Assembly: GCF_003947415.1 (NCBI RefSeq) | Contig: NZ_QHKL01000003.1 | Coordinates: 930,001-994,000 of the forward strand | Direction of reading: 5' to 3' | Source: Amycolatopsis sp. WAC 01376 | GTDB lineage: Bacteria; Actinomycetota; Actinomycetes; Mycobacteriales; Pseudonocardiaceae | DNA: 64,000 bases | Shown: positions 56,971-64,000 of the stretch, in pieces | Layout: the number at the start of each line of letters is the position of its first letter | Numbering within the stretch: position 1 is the first letter of the stretch | Translations under genes and position numbers: made by a program | The notes under the pieces: model-generated | Seen by the model: the letters and a program-made list of their open reading frames with translations, nothing else | What the model was told of the DNA's origin: nothing | Databases searched by the model: none

Positions 56971-57839
56971 AGCGCCTGTTCTGGCTCGGCGTCGGCGTGG
57001 TCGCCGGCGTCGCCCTGTCACGCAAAGCGACCGAAACCGCTCGCCAGGCCACGCCGGCGGGGCTAGCCTCGAACCTGGGCGACGCCGTGCGGGAACTCGC
57101 GGGCGCCGTCGGTTCGTTCGGCGCGGAGGTCCGCGCCGGGATGAGCGAACGGGAACAGGAGCTGCACGACATGGTGTCCGAACGCACCGGTTTGAGCACG
57201 GCCGCCGACGGCCCTGCGGGCAGGCACGCGGCGTCGCCGCGGCGCCCGGCCCGGCGAGCTCGCCGGGCGGAGGGCTGGTGGGGTCGCGTCCGCGACCGGA
57301 ACAGACCCAGCCCTCCGCCGTTCCCGCCTGTCCGCATTCCCAGCGCTTTCGCGCGAGCCCGTATACAAGGACGATCCCGTGGAAACACACGAAATCACCC
57401 AGCGTTTTCTGAGCCATTTCGAGAACAAGGGACATACGCGCGTCCCGAGCGCGCCGCTGATCCTCGACGACCCGAACCTGCTGTTCGTCAACGCCGGCAT
57501 GGTCCAGTTCAAGCCGTACTTCCTCGGCGAGGTCCCGCCGCCGTACCCGCGTGCGACCAGCGTCCAGAAATGCGTCCGCACCCCGGACATCGAAGAGGTC
57601 GGCAAGACCACCCGGCACAACACGTTCTTCCAGATGGCCGGGAACTTCTCCTTCGGCGACTACTTCAAGGAAGGCGCCATCGAGGCGGCCTGGGAGCTGA
57701 TCACCAAGCCCCAGAGCGAAGGCGGCTACGGCCTCGACCCGGCACGCATCTGGGCGACGGTCTACGAGGACGACGCCGAGGCGGCCGGCCTGTGGAAGAA
57801 GCTCACCGGCCTGCCCGGCGAGCGCATCCAGTCCCGTGA
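56967..57839 (+). CDS. DUF6167-like protein whose frame runs on into alaS
   Basis: Starts at the ATG overlapping the DUF948 stop (ATGA) with MKRLFWLGVGVVAGVALSRK, one membrane helix, then a helical part (MSEREQELHDMVSERTGLST) as in the small DUF6167 proteins that precede alaS. Family members end after about 100-130 residues, but here no stop occurs until 57839, so the frame would overlap alaS by 461 bases. Beyond about 57225 the sequence is Arg/Pro-rich and reads like noise. A lost stop, a frameshift or a sequencing error is likely. Only 56967 to about 57225 should be trusted as protein. Confidence 0.55.
   Translation: MKRLFWLGVGVVAGVALSRKATETARQATPAGLASNLGDAVRELAGAVGSFGAEVRAGMSEREQELHDMVSERTGLSTAADGPAGRHAASPRRPARRARRAEGWWGRVRDRNRPSPPPFPPVRIPSAFARARIQGRSRGNTRNHPAFSEPFREQGTYARPERAADPRRPEPAVRQRRHGPVQAVLPRRGPAAVPACDQRPEMRPHPGHRRGRQDHPAQHVLPDGRELLLRRLLQGRRHRGGLGADHQAPERRRLRPRPGTHLGDGLRGRRRGGRPVEEAHRPARRAHPVP
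57249..57319 (+). promoter_or_regulatory. Structured region upstream of alaS
   Basis: A 20-base perfect palindrome (57249-57268, GCCCGGCGAG/CTCGCCGGGC) overlaps a 13-bp stem GGCGGAGGGCTGG / CCAGCCCTCCGCC (57266-57278 with 57307-57319), which itself holds an inner GGTCGCG/CGCGACC stem. The two folds exclude each other. It ends 59 bases before alaS. Confidence 0.5.
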
Positions 57840-60042
57840 CGGCAAGGACAACTACTGGGACATGGGCGTGCCCGGTCCCGGCGGCCCCTGCTCGGAGATC
57901 TACTACGACCGCGGCCCGGACTACGGCCGCGAGGGCGGCCCGGTCGCCGACGAGGACCGCTACATCGAGATCTGGAACCTCGTCTTCATGCAGGACGTGC
58001 GGGGCGACAAGAGCCCGAAGCACGGCCACAAGCCGATCGGTGAGCTGCCGAAGAAGAACATCGACACCGGCATGGGTGTCGAGCGGGTCGCGACGATCCT
58101 GCAGGGGGTCGAGAACGTCTACGAGACCGACCTCGTCCGCCCGGTGATCGGCCGCGCCGAGGAGTTCTCCGGCCGGCGCTACGGCTCCGACCACACCGAT
58201 GACGTCCGCTTCCGCGTCATCGCCGACCACGGCCGCGCCCGCGTCCTGCTCATCGGCGACGGCGTCACCCCCGGCAACGACGGCCGCGGTTACGTGCTTC
58301 GCCGCCTGCTGCGCCGCATCATCCGTTCCGCGCGCCTGCTCGGCGTGCACGAGCCGGTGCTGCCCGCCTTCGCGGCGGTCGTCCGCGACACGATGGGCCC
58401 GACGTACCCCGAGCTCGTCTCCGGTTTCGACCGCATCGAGGACGTCGTGCGCGTCGAGGAGGAGGCGTTCCTCTCCACGCTCACCAGCGGTTCGCGCATC
58501 TTCGATATGGCAGCCGAGGAGACCAAGCGCTCCGGCGGTTCGCTGCTGGCCGGTGACAAGGCGTTCCAGCTGCACGACACCTACGGCTTCCCGATCGACC
58601 TGACCCTGGAGATGGCGTCCGAGCAGGGCCTGGCCGTCGACGAAGAGGGCTTCCGCACGCTCATGAACGAGCAGCGGCAGCGCGCGAAGGCCGACGCGGC
58701 GTCGCGCAAGACCGGTCACGGTGACCTGTCCGAGTACCGCAAGGTGCTCGAACAGCACGGCGAGACCCAATTCCTCGGCTACACCGACCTGCAGGCCGAA
58801 GCGAAGGTCGTCGCGCTGCTCGAAGACGGCGTGCCGGTGCGCAGCGTCGGCACGGGCAAGAAGGCGGAGCTGGTCCTGGACCGCACGCCGTTCTACGCCG
58901 AGAGCGGTGGCCAGGTCGCCGACCACGGCGTGCTGCTCGGCGACGGCGTCGAGCTCAAGGTCCACGACGTGCAGAAGATCGTGCCGGGCCTGTTCGTGCA
59001 CCGCGTCGAGGTGCTCGACGGCGAGGTCGGCATCGGCACCGCGCTGACCGGTTCGGTCGACCAGCACCGCCGCCTGTCGATCGAGCGGTCCCACTCCGCG
59101 ACACACCTGGTCCACGCGGCCGTGCGCGGCGCGTACGGCAAGCGCGCGGCGCAGGCCGGTTCGCTGAACTCGCCGGGCCGGATGCGCTTCGACTTCACCA
59201 CCTCCGGCGGGGTCTCGGCCGACGTGCTGACCGAGGTCGAGGAAGAGGTCAACGACTACCTCCAGACCAATGTCGAGGTGAACACCTTCGTCACCACGAA
59301 GGACAAGGCCCTCGAACTGGGCGCGGTCGCGCTGTTCGGCGAGAAGTACGGCAACGACGTCCGCGTCGTCGACATGGGCGAGTACTCCCGCGAACTCTGC
59401 GGTGGCACCCACGTCGACCGCATCGGCCAGCTCGGCCTGGTGAAACTGGTCGGCGACTCGTCCATCGGTTCCGGCGTGCACCGCGTCGAGGCGCTGGTCG
59501 GCACGGACGCGCTCAAGTACGTCCGCAAGGAGCAGCTGCTCGTCTCGCAGCTCGCGAGCACCTTCAAGGTGCCGTCGGAGCAGCTGCCGTCGCGGATCGA
59601 CGACGTGCTCACGCGGCTCAAGAACGCCGAGAAGGAGATCGAGCAGCTGCGCACCCAGCAGGTGCTCGGCTCGGCGGGCTCGCTCGCGGACAAGGCCGAG
59701 GACATCGGCGGCGTCGCGGTCGTGGCGGAGAAGCTCGGCGAGGGCGTCGACTCGAACGGTCTGCGCGCGCTGGCCTCCGACATCCGCGGCAGGCTCGGCA
59801 ACCGTCCCGGCATCGTCGCGCTGTTCGCCCCGCAGGGCGAGAAGGTCGCCTTCGTCGTCGCCACCACCAAGGCGGCGCAGGAGAAGGGGATCGCGGCGGG
59901 CAAGCTCGTCCCGTCGTTCGCCGAGGCGATCGGCGGCCGCGGCGGCGGCAAGCCGGATATGGCGCAAGGCGGGGGTACCAACCCGGCCGGGGCCGAACAG
60001 GCCATCGCCTCACTGCGCGCGGCGGTCGCCCAAGTTGGCTGA
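57379..60042 (+). CDS. alaS: Alanine--tRNA ligase
   Basis: An 887-residue AlaRS with all domains: class-II core (HTRVPSAPLILDDPNLLFVN, RHNTFFQMAGNFSFGDYFKE, GMGVERVATILQGVENVYET), tRNA-recognition region, editing domain with its zinc ligands (SHSATHLVHAAVR and ELCGGTHVDRIGQLG) and a C-terminal DHHA1/oligomer domain (GNRPGIVALFAPQGEKVAFV). The GTG at 57379 has AAGGA 7 bases upstream. The order alaS-ruvX-mltG-aroE is conserved in actinobacteria. Confidence 0.98.
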   Translation: METHEITQRFLSHFENKGHTRVPSAPLILDDPNLLFVNAGMVQFKPYFLGEVPPPYPRATSVQKCVRTPDIEEVGKTTRHNTFFQMAGNFSFGDYFKEGAIEAAWELITKPQSEGGYGLDPARIWATVYEDDAEAAGLWKKLTGLPGERIQSRDGKDNYWDMGVPGPGGPCSEIYYDRGPDYGREGGPVADEDRYIEIWNLVFMQDVRGDKSPKHGHKPIGELPKKNIDTGMGVERVATILQGVENVYETDLVRPVIGRAEEFSGRRYGSDHTDDVRFRVIADHGRARVLLIGDGVTPGNDGRGYVLRRLLRRIIRSARLLGVHEPVLPAFAAVVRDTMGPTYPELVSGFDRIEDVVRVEEEAFLSTLTSGSRIFDMAAEETKRSGGSLLAGDKAFQLHDTYGFPIDLTLEMASEQGLAVDEEGFRTLMNEQRQRAKADAASRKTGHGDLSEYRKVLEQHGETQFLGYTDLQAEAKVVALLEDGVPVRSVGTGKKAELVLDRTPFYAESGGQVADHGVLLGDGVELKVHDVQKIVPGLFVHRVEVLDGEVGIGTALTGSVDQHRRLSIERSHSATHLVHAAVRGAYGKRAAQAGSLNSPGRMRFDFTTSGGVSADVLTEVEEEVNDYLQTNVEVNTFVTTKDKALELGAVALFGEKYGNDVRVVDMGEYSRELCGGTHVDRIGQLGLVKLVGDSSIGSGVHRVEALVGTDALKYVRKEQLLVSQLASTFKVPSEQLPSRIDDVLTRLKNAEKEIEQLRTQQVLGSAGSLADKAEDIGGVAVVAEKLGEGVDSNGLRALASDIRGRLGNRPGIVALFAPQGEKVAFVVATTKAAQEKGIAAGKLVPSFAEAIGGRGGGKPDMAQGGGTNPAGAEQAIASLRAAVAQVG

Positions 60043-60538
60043 CGACGCCCTTCAGCGGCGCCCGGATCGGCCAGGGGAGACCGATCCGGGGCGCGGCAGG
60101 CGGCTCGGGGTGGATGTCGGATCCGTCCGGGTCGGGGTCGCGCTCAGCGATCCCGACCCCATCCTCGCGAGCCCGCTCGTTACCCTCACTCGCGACGCGG
60201 TGGGCGACAAAGACGTCGACCAGCTCGTCGGACTCGTCACGGAACACGACGTCGTCGAAGTCGTCGTGGGCCTGCCGAGGACGCTCAAGGACCGTCACGG
60301 CCCGGCGGCCGAAGCGGCGCTCGACTACGCCGAAAAGGTCGCCGCCAGGATCGCCCCGGTGCCGGTGCGACTGGCCGACGAGCGGTTGACCACGGTGACG
60401 GCATCCAGGATGCTGTCGCAGCGTGGGGTGAAGGGACGTAAGCAACGTGCCGTCGTCGATCAGGCGGCCGCGGTCGAGATCCTGCAGGCGTGGATCGACG
60501 CGGTAGCGGCACATCGCGCACGGAAGGGCGATACATGA
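60035..60538 (+). CDS. ruvX: Putative Holliday junction resolvase (YqgF/RuvX)
   Basis: A 167-residue RNase H-fold protein. The first acidic residue lies in GRRLGVDVGSVRVGVALSD, the second in VVEVVVGLPRTLKDRHG, and the last in the VDQAAAVEILQ segment. The family has nuclease activity linked to 16S rRNA 5'-end maturation and Holliday junctions. The TTG at 60035 overlaps the alaS stop by 8 bases; its poor codon may keep expression low. mltG overlaps by 4 bases. Confidence 0.93.
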   Translation: MADDALQRRPDRPGETDPGRGRRLGVDVGSVRVGVALSDPDPILASPLVTLTRDAVGDKDVDQLVGLVTEHDVVEVVVGLPRTLKDRHGPAAEAALDYAEKVAARIAPVPVRLADERLTTVTASRMLSQRGVKGRKQRAVVDQAAAVEILQAWIDAVAAHRARKGDT

Positions 60539-62340
60539 CCGAGCCCCACGGCCGGCCCGAGCGCCGTCAGGGCGGTAGGCGGCGATTGCGGGAGCCTGAG
60601 GAGGCCATCCAGCCGCCGGCCCCGCCCCGTCGAAGGCCCGAACCCCAGCCGACGGGACGACGGCACATCCGGCAGGAACCCCCCGAGGCGCCGCCCGTGC
60701 GGCGTCCGGTGGAGGAACCGCCGCGTGCCCGCCGGTCTCCCGAAGAGCCACCGCCGCGTGCCCGGCGTGCGGCCGAGGAGCCGCCGCCGGTGGCACGTCC
60801 GGCCCCGCCGAGGCGGGCCCCGGAACCCGCGGTTCCTCCGCCGCCTCCCGCACCGCCGCGGCGGTCCCCCCAGCCGGGTGACCGGAGTCTTGGCATGCCC
60901 GCGTACGCCCAGGACGAGCCGCCCCGCCCCGGCCGCCGCAGGCGCCGCGAGGACGACGGCCCGCTCTCGGACGAGCGGCCGACCGACATCCTCCCCGCGA
61001 TCCAGGACGCGCCGATCGCCCGGCGCCCCGGCGCTGCTCCTTCTTCGCCGCCTCAAGGCAGCGAAGAGGAATACAACGAGATCTTCGGCGACGACACGTA
61101 CGACGACTATGACGAGTACGACGACTACGAGGATTACGACGACTTCGAAGACGACGACCGTGCCGAGCCGGAACGCATCGAGGACGAGCGCCCGGAACGT
61201 CAGGGACCGCCGCCCAAGAAGCGCAAGAAGAAACGCGCGGTGGGCTGGATCGCCGCGCTGACCGTGCTCGTCCTGCTCGCCGGTGGCGCCTACTACGGCT
61301 TCACGCAGATCTTCGGTTACGACGACTACGAAGGCACCGGCGAGAGCGACGTCCTCGTCCAGGTGGAGAAGGGCGACTCGACCTCCGCGATCGGCAACCG
61401 GTTGCAGGCGGCCGGAGTGGTCGCCAGCGGCAAGGCGTTCGTGAAGGCGGGCGAGGACAACACCGCCGTCTCGCGGCTCCAGCAGGGCTACTACGTCATG
61501 AAGACGAAGATGTCCGGCGCCAGCGCGGTCGAGAAGATGATCACCCCCGCGTCGAAGGTCGGCCAGGTCGAAATCCGGCCGTACACCCAGTTCCACGACA
61601 TCACCCAGCCCGACGGCAAGGTGACCCCGGGTGTGTATTCGTTGCTGTCCAAGGCTTCCTGCGCCGACCTGAACGGCAAGAGCACCTGCATCCCGGTCGA
61701 GGAACTGCGGAAGACGATCGAGACCGCGGATCTGGCGAAACTGGGTGTCCCGTCCTGGGCCATCGACTCCGCCGCGAAGGCGGAGCACAAGGACCGGCGG
61801 CTCGAAGGGCTGATCGCCCCGGGCATCTTCAACGTCAAACCCGGCTGGACGGCCGAGGAACTGCTCACCGACGTCGTGAAGACCTCGGCGAAGCGCATCC
61901 TCGACGCCGGGCTGAGCGATCAGTCCAAGGGCGAGGGCAAGACACCGTACGAGACGCTCATCATCGCGTCGATCATCGAACGCGAGGCGGTGAAGGCCGA
62001 CTTCGGGAAGATCTCGCGGGTCATCTACAACCGGCTCGACGAGAAGATGCGGCTCGAGATGGACTCGACGGTCAACTACGTCCTCGACCGGCCGACCCTG
62101 CTCACGAAACCCGAGGAACGGGAAAAAGCGGGCGCGTACAACACCTACAAGTCCGTCGGCCTGACCCCGACACCGATCGCGGTGCCCAGCGCGGAAGCGA
62201 TCCAGGCCGCGCTCAAGCCGGTCGCGGGAAACTGGATCTTCTTCGTCAAGTGCGAGAAGAACGGGCTCTCCTGCTTCGCGGTGACGAATGACGAGCACAA
62301 CAAGAACAAGCTGGACGCACAGAGGCGTGGTGTCTACTAA
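60535..62340 (+). CDS. mltG: Endolytic murein transglycosylase MltG with a long disordered head
   Basis: A 601-residue membrane-bound transglycosylase that cuts nascent glycan strands of the cell wall. The first 235 residues are cytosolic and disordered: Pro/Arg-rich, then an acidic Asp/Tyr tract (DDYDEYDDYEDYDDFEDDD), then a basic stretch. One membrane helix (AVGWIAALTVLVLLAGGAYY) is followed by a LysM-like part (VLVQVEKGDSTSAIGNRLQA) and the YceG/MltG core with the catalytic Glu in IIASIIEREAVKADFGKISR and NTYKSVGLTPTPIAVPS. The ATG at 60535 overlaps ruvX. Confidence 0.93.
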   Translation: MTEPHGRPERRQGGRRRLREPEEAIQPPAPPRRRPEPQPTGRRHIRQEPPEAPPVRRPVEEPPRARRSPEEPPPRARRAAEEPPPVARPAPPRRAPEPAVPPPPPAPPRRSPQPGDRSLGMPAYAQDEPPRPGRRRRREDDGPLSDERPTDILPAIQDAPIARRPGAAPSSPPQGSEEEYNEIFGDDTYDDYDEYDDYEDYDDFEDDDRAEPERIEDERPERQGPPPKKRKKKRAVGWIAALTVLVLLAGGAYYGFTQIFGYDDYEGTGESDVLVQVEKGDSTSAIGNRLQAAGVVASGKAFVKAGEDNTAVSRLQQGYYVMKTKMSGASAVEKMITPASKVGQVEIRPYTQFHDITQPDGKVTPGVYSLLSKASCADLNGKSTCIPVEELRKTIETADLAKLGVPSWAIDSAAKAEHKDRRLEGLIAPGIFNVKPGWTAEELLTDVVKTSAKRILDAGLSDQSKGEGKTPYETLIIASIIEREAVKADFGKISRVIYNRLDEKMRLEMDSTVNYVLDRPTLLTKPEEREKAGAYNTYKSVGLTPTPIAVPSAEAIQAALKPVAGNWIFFVKCEKNGLSCFAVTNDEHNKNKLDAQRRGVY

Positions 62341-63184
62341 CCGCAAAGCCGCGATCCTGGGAAAGCCGGTCGAACACTCGCTTTCGCCCGTGCTGCACGG
62401 CGCCGCCTTCCGCGCGCTGGGCCTGGACGGCTGGACCTACGAGCGGGTCGAGATGGACGGACCCGGGCTGCCCGCGTTCGTCGACGGTCTCGGTCCGGAA
62501 TGGACCGGGTTTTCGGTGACCATGCCCGGGAAACGGGCCGCACTGGAGTTCGCCGGCGAGGTAAAGCTCGCGGCGACGGCGGTCGGCGCGGCGAACACGC
62601 TGGTGCGCCGGGAAACCGGCTGGCTGGCGGACTGCACCGACGTCGACGGGGTCACCGAGGCACTGCGCATCGCGGGGGAGTACTCGCCCGGCGAGGATGA
62701 CGCGGCCGTCGTCCTCGGAGCGGGCGGCACGGCCGCGGCGGCCGTCGTCGGGCTCGCGTCGCTCGGCGTGCGGACCGTGCGGCTCGTCGTGCGGGATCCC
62801 GCACGGGCCACGGAAACGGTCGAGGCGGCGCAGCGGGCGGGGCTCGACGCCGAAGTGCTCCGCTGGGCCGACGCCGACTTCGGGAAGCTCGCGGCCGACT
62901 CGTCGGTACTGGTGAACACCGTGCCCCCGGACGCGGTCCGCCCGCATCTGGCGGAGCTGGCCCGGATCGGCTGCGTCCTCGACGTCATCTACCACCCCTG
63001 GCCGACCGCGCTCGCCGAAGCCGTCGCCGAACAGGGCGGGCGGCTCGCGACCGGACTGGATATGTTGCTGCACCAGGCTTTCGGGCAGTCCGAGTACTTC
63101 ACCGGGCAGCCGGCGCCGCGAGCGGAGATGCGGGACGCTCTTCGGGAAGCGACCGGCGGGATCCTTCCGTTGCCGATCAGCTGA
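62330..63184 (+). CDS. aroE: Shikimate dehydrogenase
   Basis: A 284-residue NADPH-dependent shikimate dehydrogenase of the aromatic amino-acid pathway. Substrate segments: LGKPVEHSLSPVLHGAAFRA and FSVTMPGKRAALEFAGEV (catalytic Lys in the position after MPGK); nucleotide motif VVLGAGGTAAAAVVGLASLG; C-terminal GLDMLLHQAFGQSEYFTG. The GTG at 62330 is chosen because GAGG lies 4 bases upstream; GTG 62327 is equally possible. It overlaps mltG by 11 bases. Confidence 0.94.
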   Translation: MSTNRKAAILGKPVEHSLSPVLHGAAFRALGLDGWTYERVEMDGPGLPAFVDGLGPEWTGFSVTMPGKRAALEFAGEVKLAATAVGAANTLVRRETGWLADCTDVDGVTEALRIAGEYSPGEDDAAVVLGAGGTAAAAVVGLASLGVRTVRLVVRDPARATETVEAAQRAGLDAEVLRWADADFGKLAADSSVLVNTVPPDAVRPHLAELARIGCVLDVIYHPWPTALAEAVAEQGGRLATGLDMLLHQAFGQSEYFTGQPAPRAEMRDALREATGGILPLPIS

Positions 63185-63242
63185 CAAGTTCGCCAGAGTT
63201 CGATAATCTGGCCGACTGCCTTGAGAGAGGAACAAGGGGTCG

Positions 63243-64000
63243 ATGCCTAAACCTGATCGAGACGATTACACCGAAGAAGACATCAACAACGCCTGGGTCG
63301 ATCAGCCTCCGGTACTGAATTCCACCGTCACGCTGGCCGAATACGATCCGGAGTGGCCCGCCCTGTTCGAGCGGGAAGCCAAGCGCATCAGGGGGATCCT
63401 GGGGGAACGCGCGCTGGTGCTGGAGCACGTCGGCTCCACGTCGGTGCCGGGACTCTGCGCGAAACCGATCATCGACATCATGCTGATCGTCGCCGATTCG
63501 GACGACGAGGACGCCTATGTGCCGCAGTTGGAGGCGGCAGGCTACAAGCTCGTCATCCGCGAGCCGGAGTGGGAGAAGCACCGCAGCTTCAAAGGTCCGG
63601 ACACCAACATCAACCTGCACGTCTACTCGCCGGACAACGGCCAGACCGAGCGTTACCGGCTCTTCCGCGAGCGCCTGATCGCGCACGAGGACGAGCGGAA
63701 GCTCTACGAGGTCAAGAAACGCGAGCTGGCGTCGCGCACCTGGAAGTACATCCAGCACTACGCCGACGCCAAGACCGAGGTGATCGACGAGATCGTCGAG
63801 CGGGCGCGCGCCGCCCAGTACGACGGGTTCGCCCGGCTCTACGCGGCGCACGCCGAAACCAGCAGCACCAACGCCCACTACGACCGTCCCGCCATCGTCG
63901 AACTGGCCGGGGACGTGGCGAGCAAACGGGTGCTGGACGTCGGCAGCGCGGCAGGTCACCTCAGCGCACTGCTCGCCGCGAAGGGGGCGGACGTCCTCGG
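63243..64000 (+). CDS. GrpB-family domain fused to a methyltransferase (cut by window edge)
   Basis: The visible 252 residues start MPKPDRDDYTEEDINNAWVD. Residues 25-190 form a GrpB/UPF0157 nucleotidyltransferase-like domain (TLAEYDPEWPALFEREAKRI, LEHVGSTSVPGLCAKPIIDI). From about residue 230 a class-I SAM-dependent methyltransferase begins with its glycine-rich loop (VLDVGSAAGHLSALLAAKGA) and then meets the right edge. AAGGGG lies 4 bases before the ATG. Both domains act on small molecules or nucleic acids in other proteins; the combined function is unknown. Confidence 0.82.
   Translation, partial: MPKPDRDDYTEEDINNAWVDQPPVLNSTVTLAEYDPEWPALFEREAKRIRGILGERALVLEHVGSTSVPGLCAKPIIDIMLIVADSDDEDAYVPQLEAAGYKLVIREPEWEKHRSFKGPDTNINLHVYSPDNGQTERYRLFRERLIAHEDERKLYEVKKRELASRTWKYIQHYADAKTEVIDEIVERARAAQYDGFARLYAAHAETSSTNAHYDRPAIVELAGDVASKRVLDVGSAAGHLSALLAAKGADVL

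Noticed and set aside
61075..61170. GAC/TAC-rich simple repeat
   Set aside because: It is the in-frame acidic Asp/Tyr tract of MltG, with no sign of independent repeat expansion.
1..64000. CRISPR arrays, rRNA, tRNA genes, prophage or integrase with attachment sites
   Set aside because: None seen by eye in any intergenic region: no regular spaced repeats, no conserved tRNA arms, no transposase or integrase motifs. A tRNAscan or Rfam search would be the decisive check.

Overview
The window is about 70% GC and fits an actinomycete of the Pseudonocardiales; gene content and sequence style suggest Amycolatopsis or a close relative. The basis is the gene set (LigC-type ligase, LLM/F420-type oxidoreductase, actinobacterial Asp23 cluster, DUF222-HNH protein, Rv2578c-type radical SAM protein), many GTG starts, gene overlaps of the ATGA/GTGA type, and local orders shared with mycobacteria: ribD/zapE; radical SAM - aspS - rarA - metallophosphoesterase - alaS - ruvX - mltG - aroE. 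I found no rRNA, tRNA, CRISPR array or intact transposase.

1-25.8 kb. A PucR-type regulator (cut by the left edge) diverges from pruA-putA (proline to glutamate). Then come thioredoxin, a DUF2630 protein, a secreted TAP-like hydrolase whose nucleophile Ser is replaced, and DNA ligase C. A minus-strand cluster of overlapping Asp23/AmaP/DUF6286 envelope-stress genes lies downstream of an ECF sigma factor and a RibD-like reductase. Next are zapE, a PAP2 phosphatase, an amino-acid oxidase, DUF2252, ornithine aminotransferase, PPK2, an S9 peptidase, an F420-type oxidoreductase, an FAD/NAD oxidoreductase divergent from its probable MarR regulator, two CrcB fluoride channels, a two-gene unit (43-residue peptide plus JmjC hydroxylase) that looks like an undescribed peptide-modification system, and a sucrase/ferredoxin-like protein behind a possible iron box.

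25.8-39.6 kb. A radical SAM protein carries an intein inside its Fe-S cluster motif and sits behind two LexA boxes. It is followed by a MerB-like protein, aspS, DUF389, a phosphotransferase, an SGNH hydrolase, rarA, a secreted ALF-repeat protein, a DUF222-HNH protein with its own LexA-like box, and a Tat-exported metallophosphoesterase.

39.6-48.8 kb. Ten overlapping genes form one operon: a BMP-type nucleoside ABC importer, a nucleoside phosphorylase, a flavin monooxygenase-like protein, and mtnA, mtnC, mtnB and mtnD. Together they can be read as import and recycling of methylthioadenosine to the methionine precursor KMTB.

48.8-64 kb. A chitinase with a possible DasR site, a VOC protein, a membrane protein, a phospholipase C, and then the conserved DUF948 - DUF6167 - alaS - ruvX - mltG - aroE block, ending in a GrpB-methyltransferase fusion cut by the right edge.

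Two features recur across the window. Long, nearly perfect palindromes lie almost only where genes converge. Many genes have a TANNNT box 6-8 bases before the start codon and no Shine-Dalgarno, which suggests leaderless mRNAs. Starts given below were chosen by these signals where possible and are inferences.
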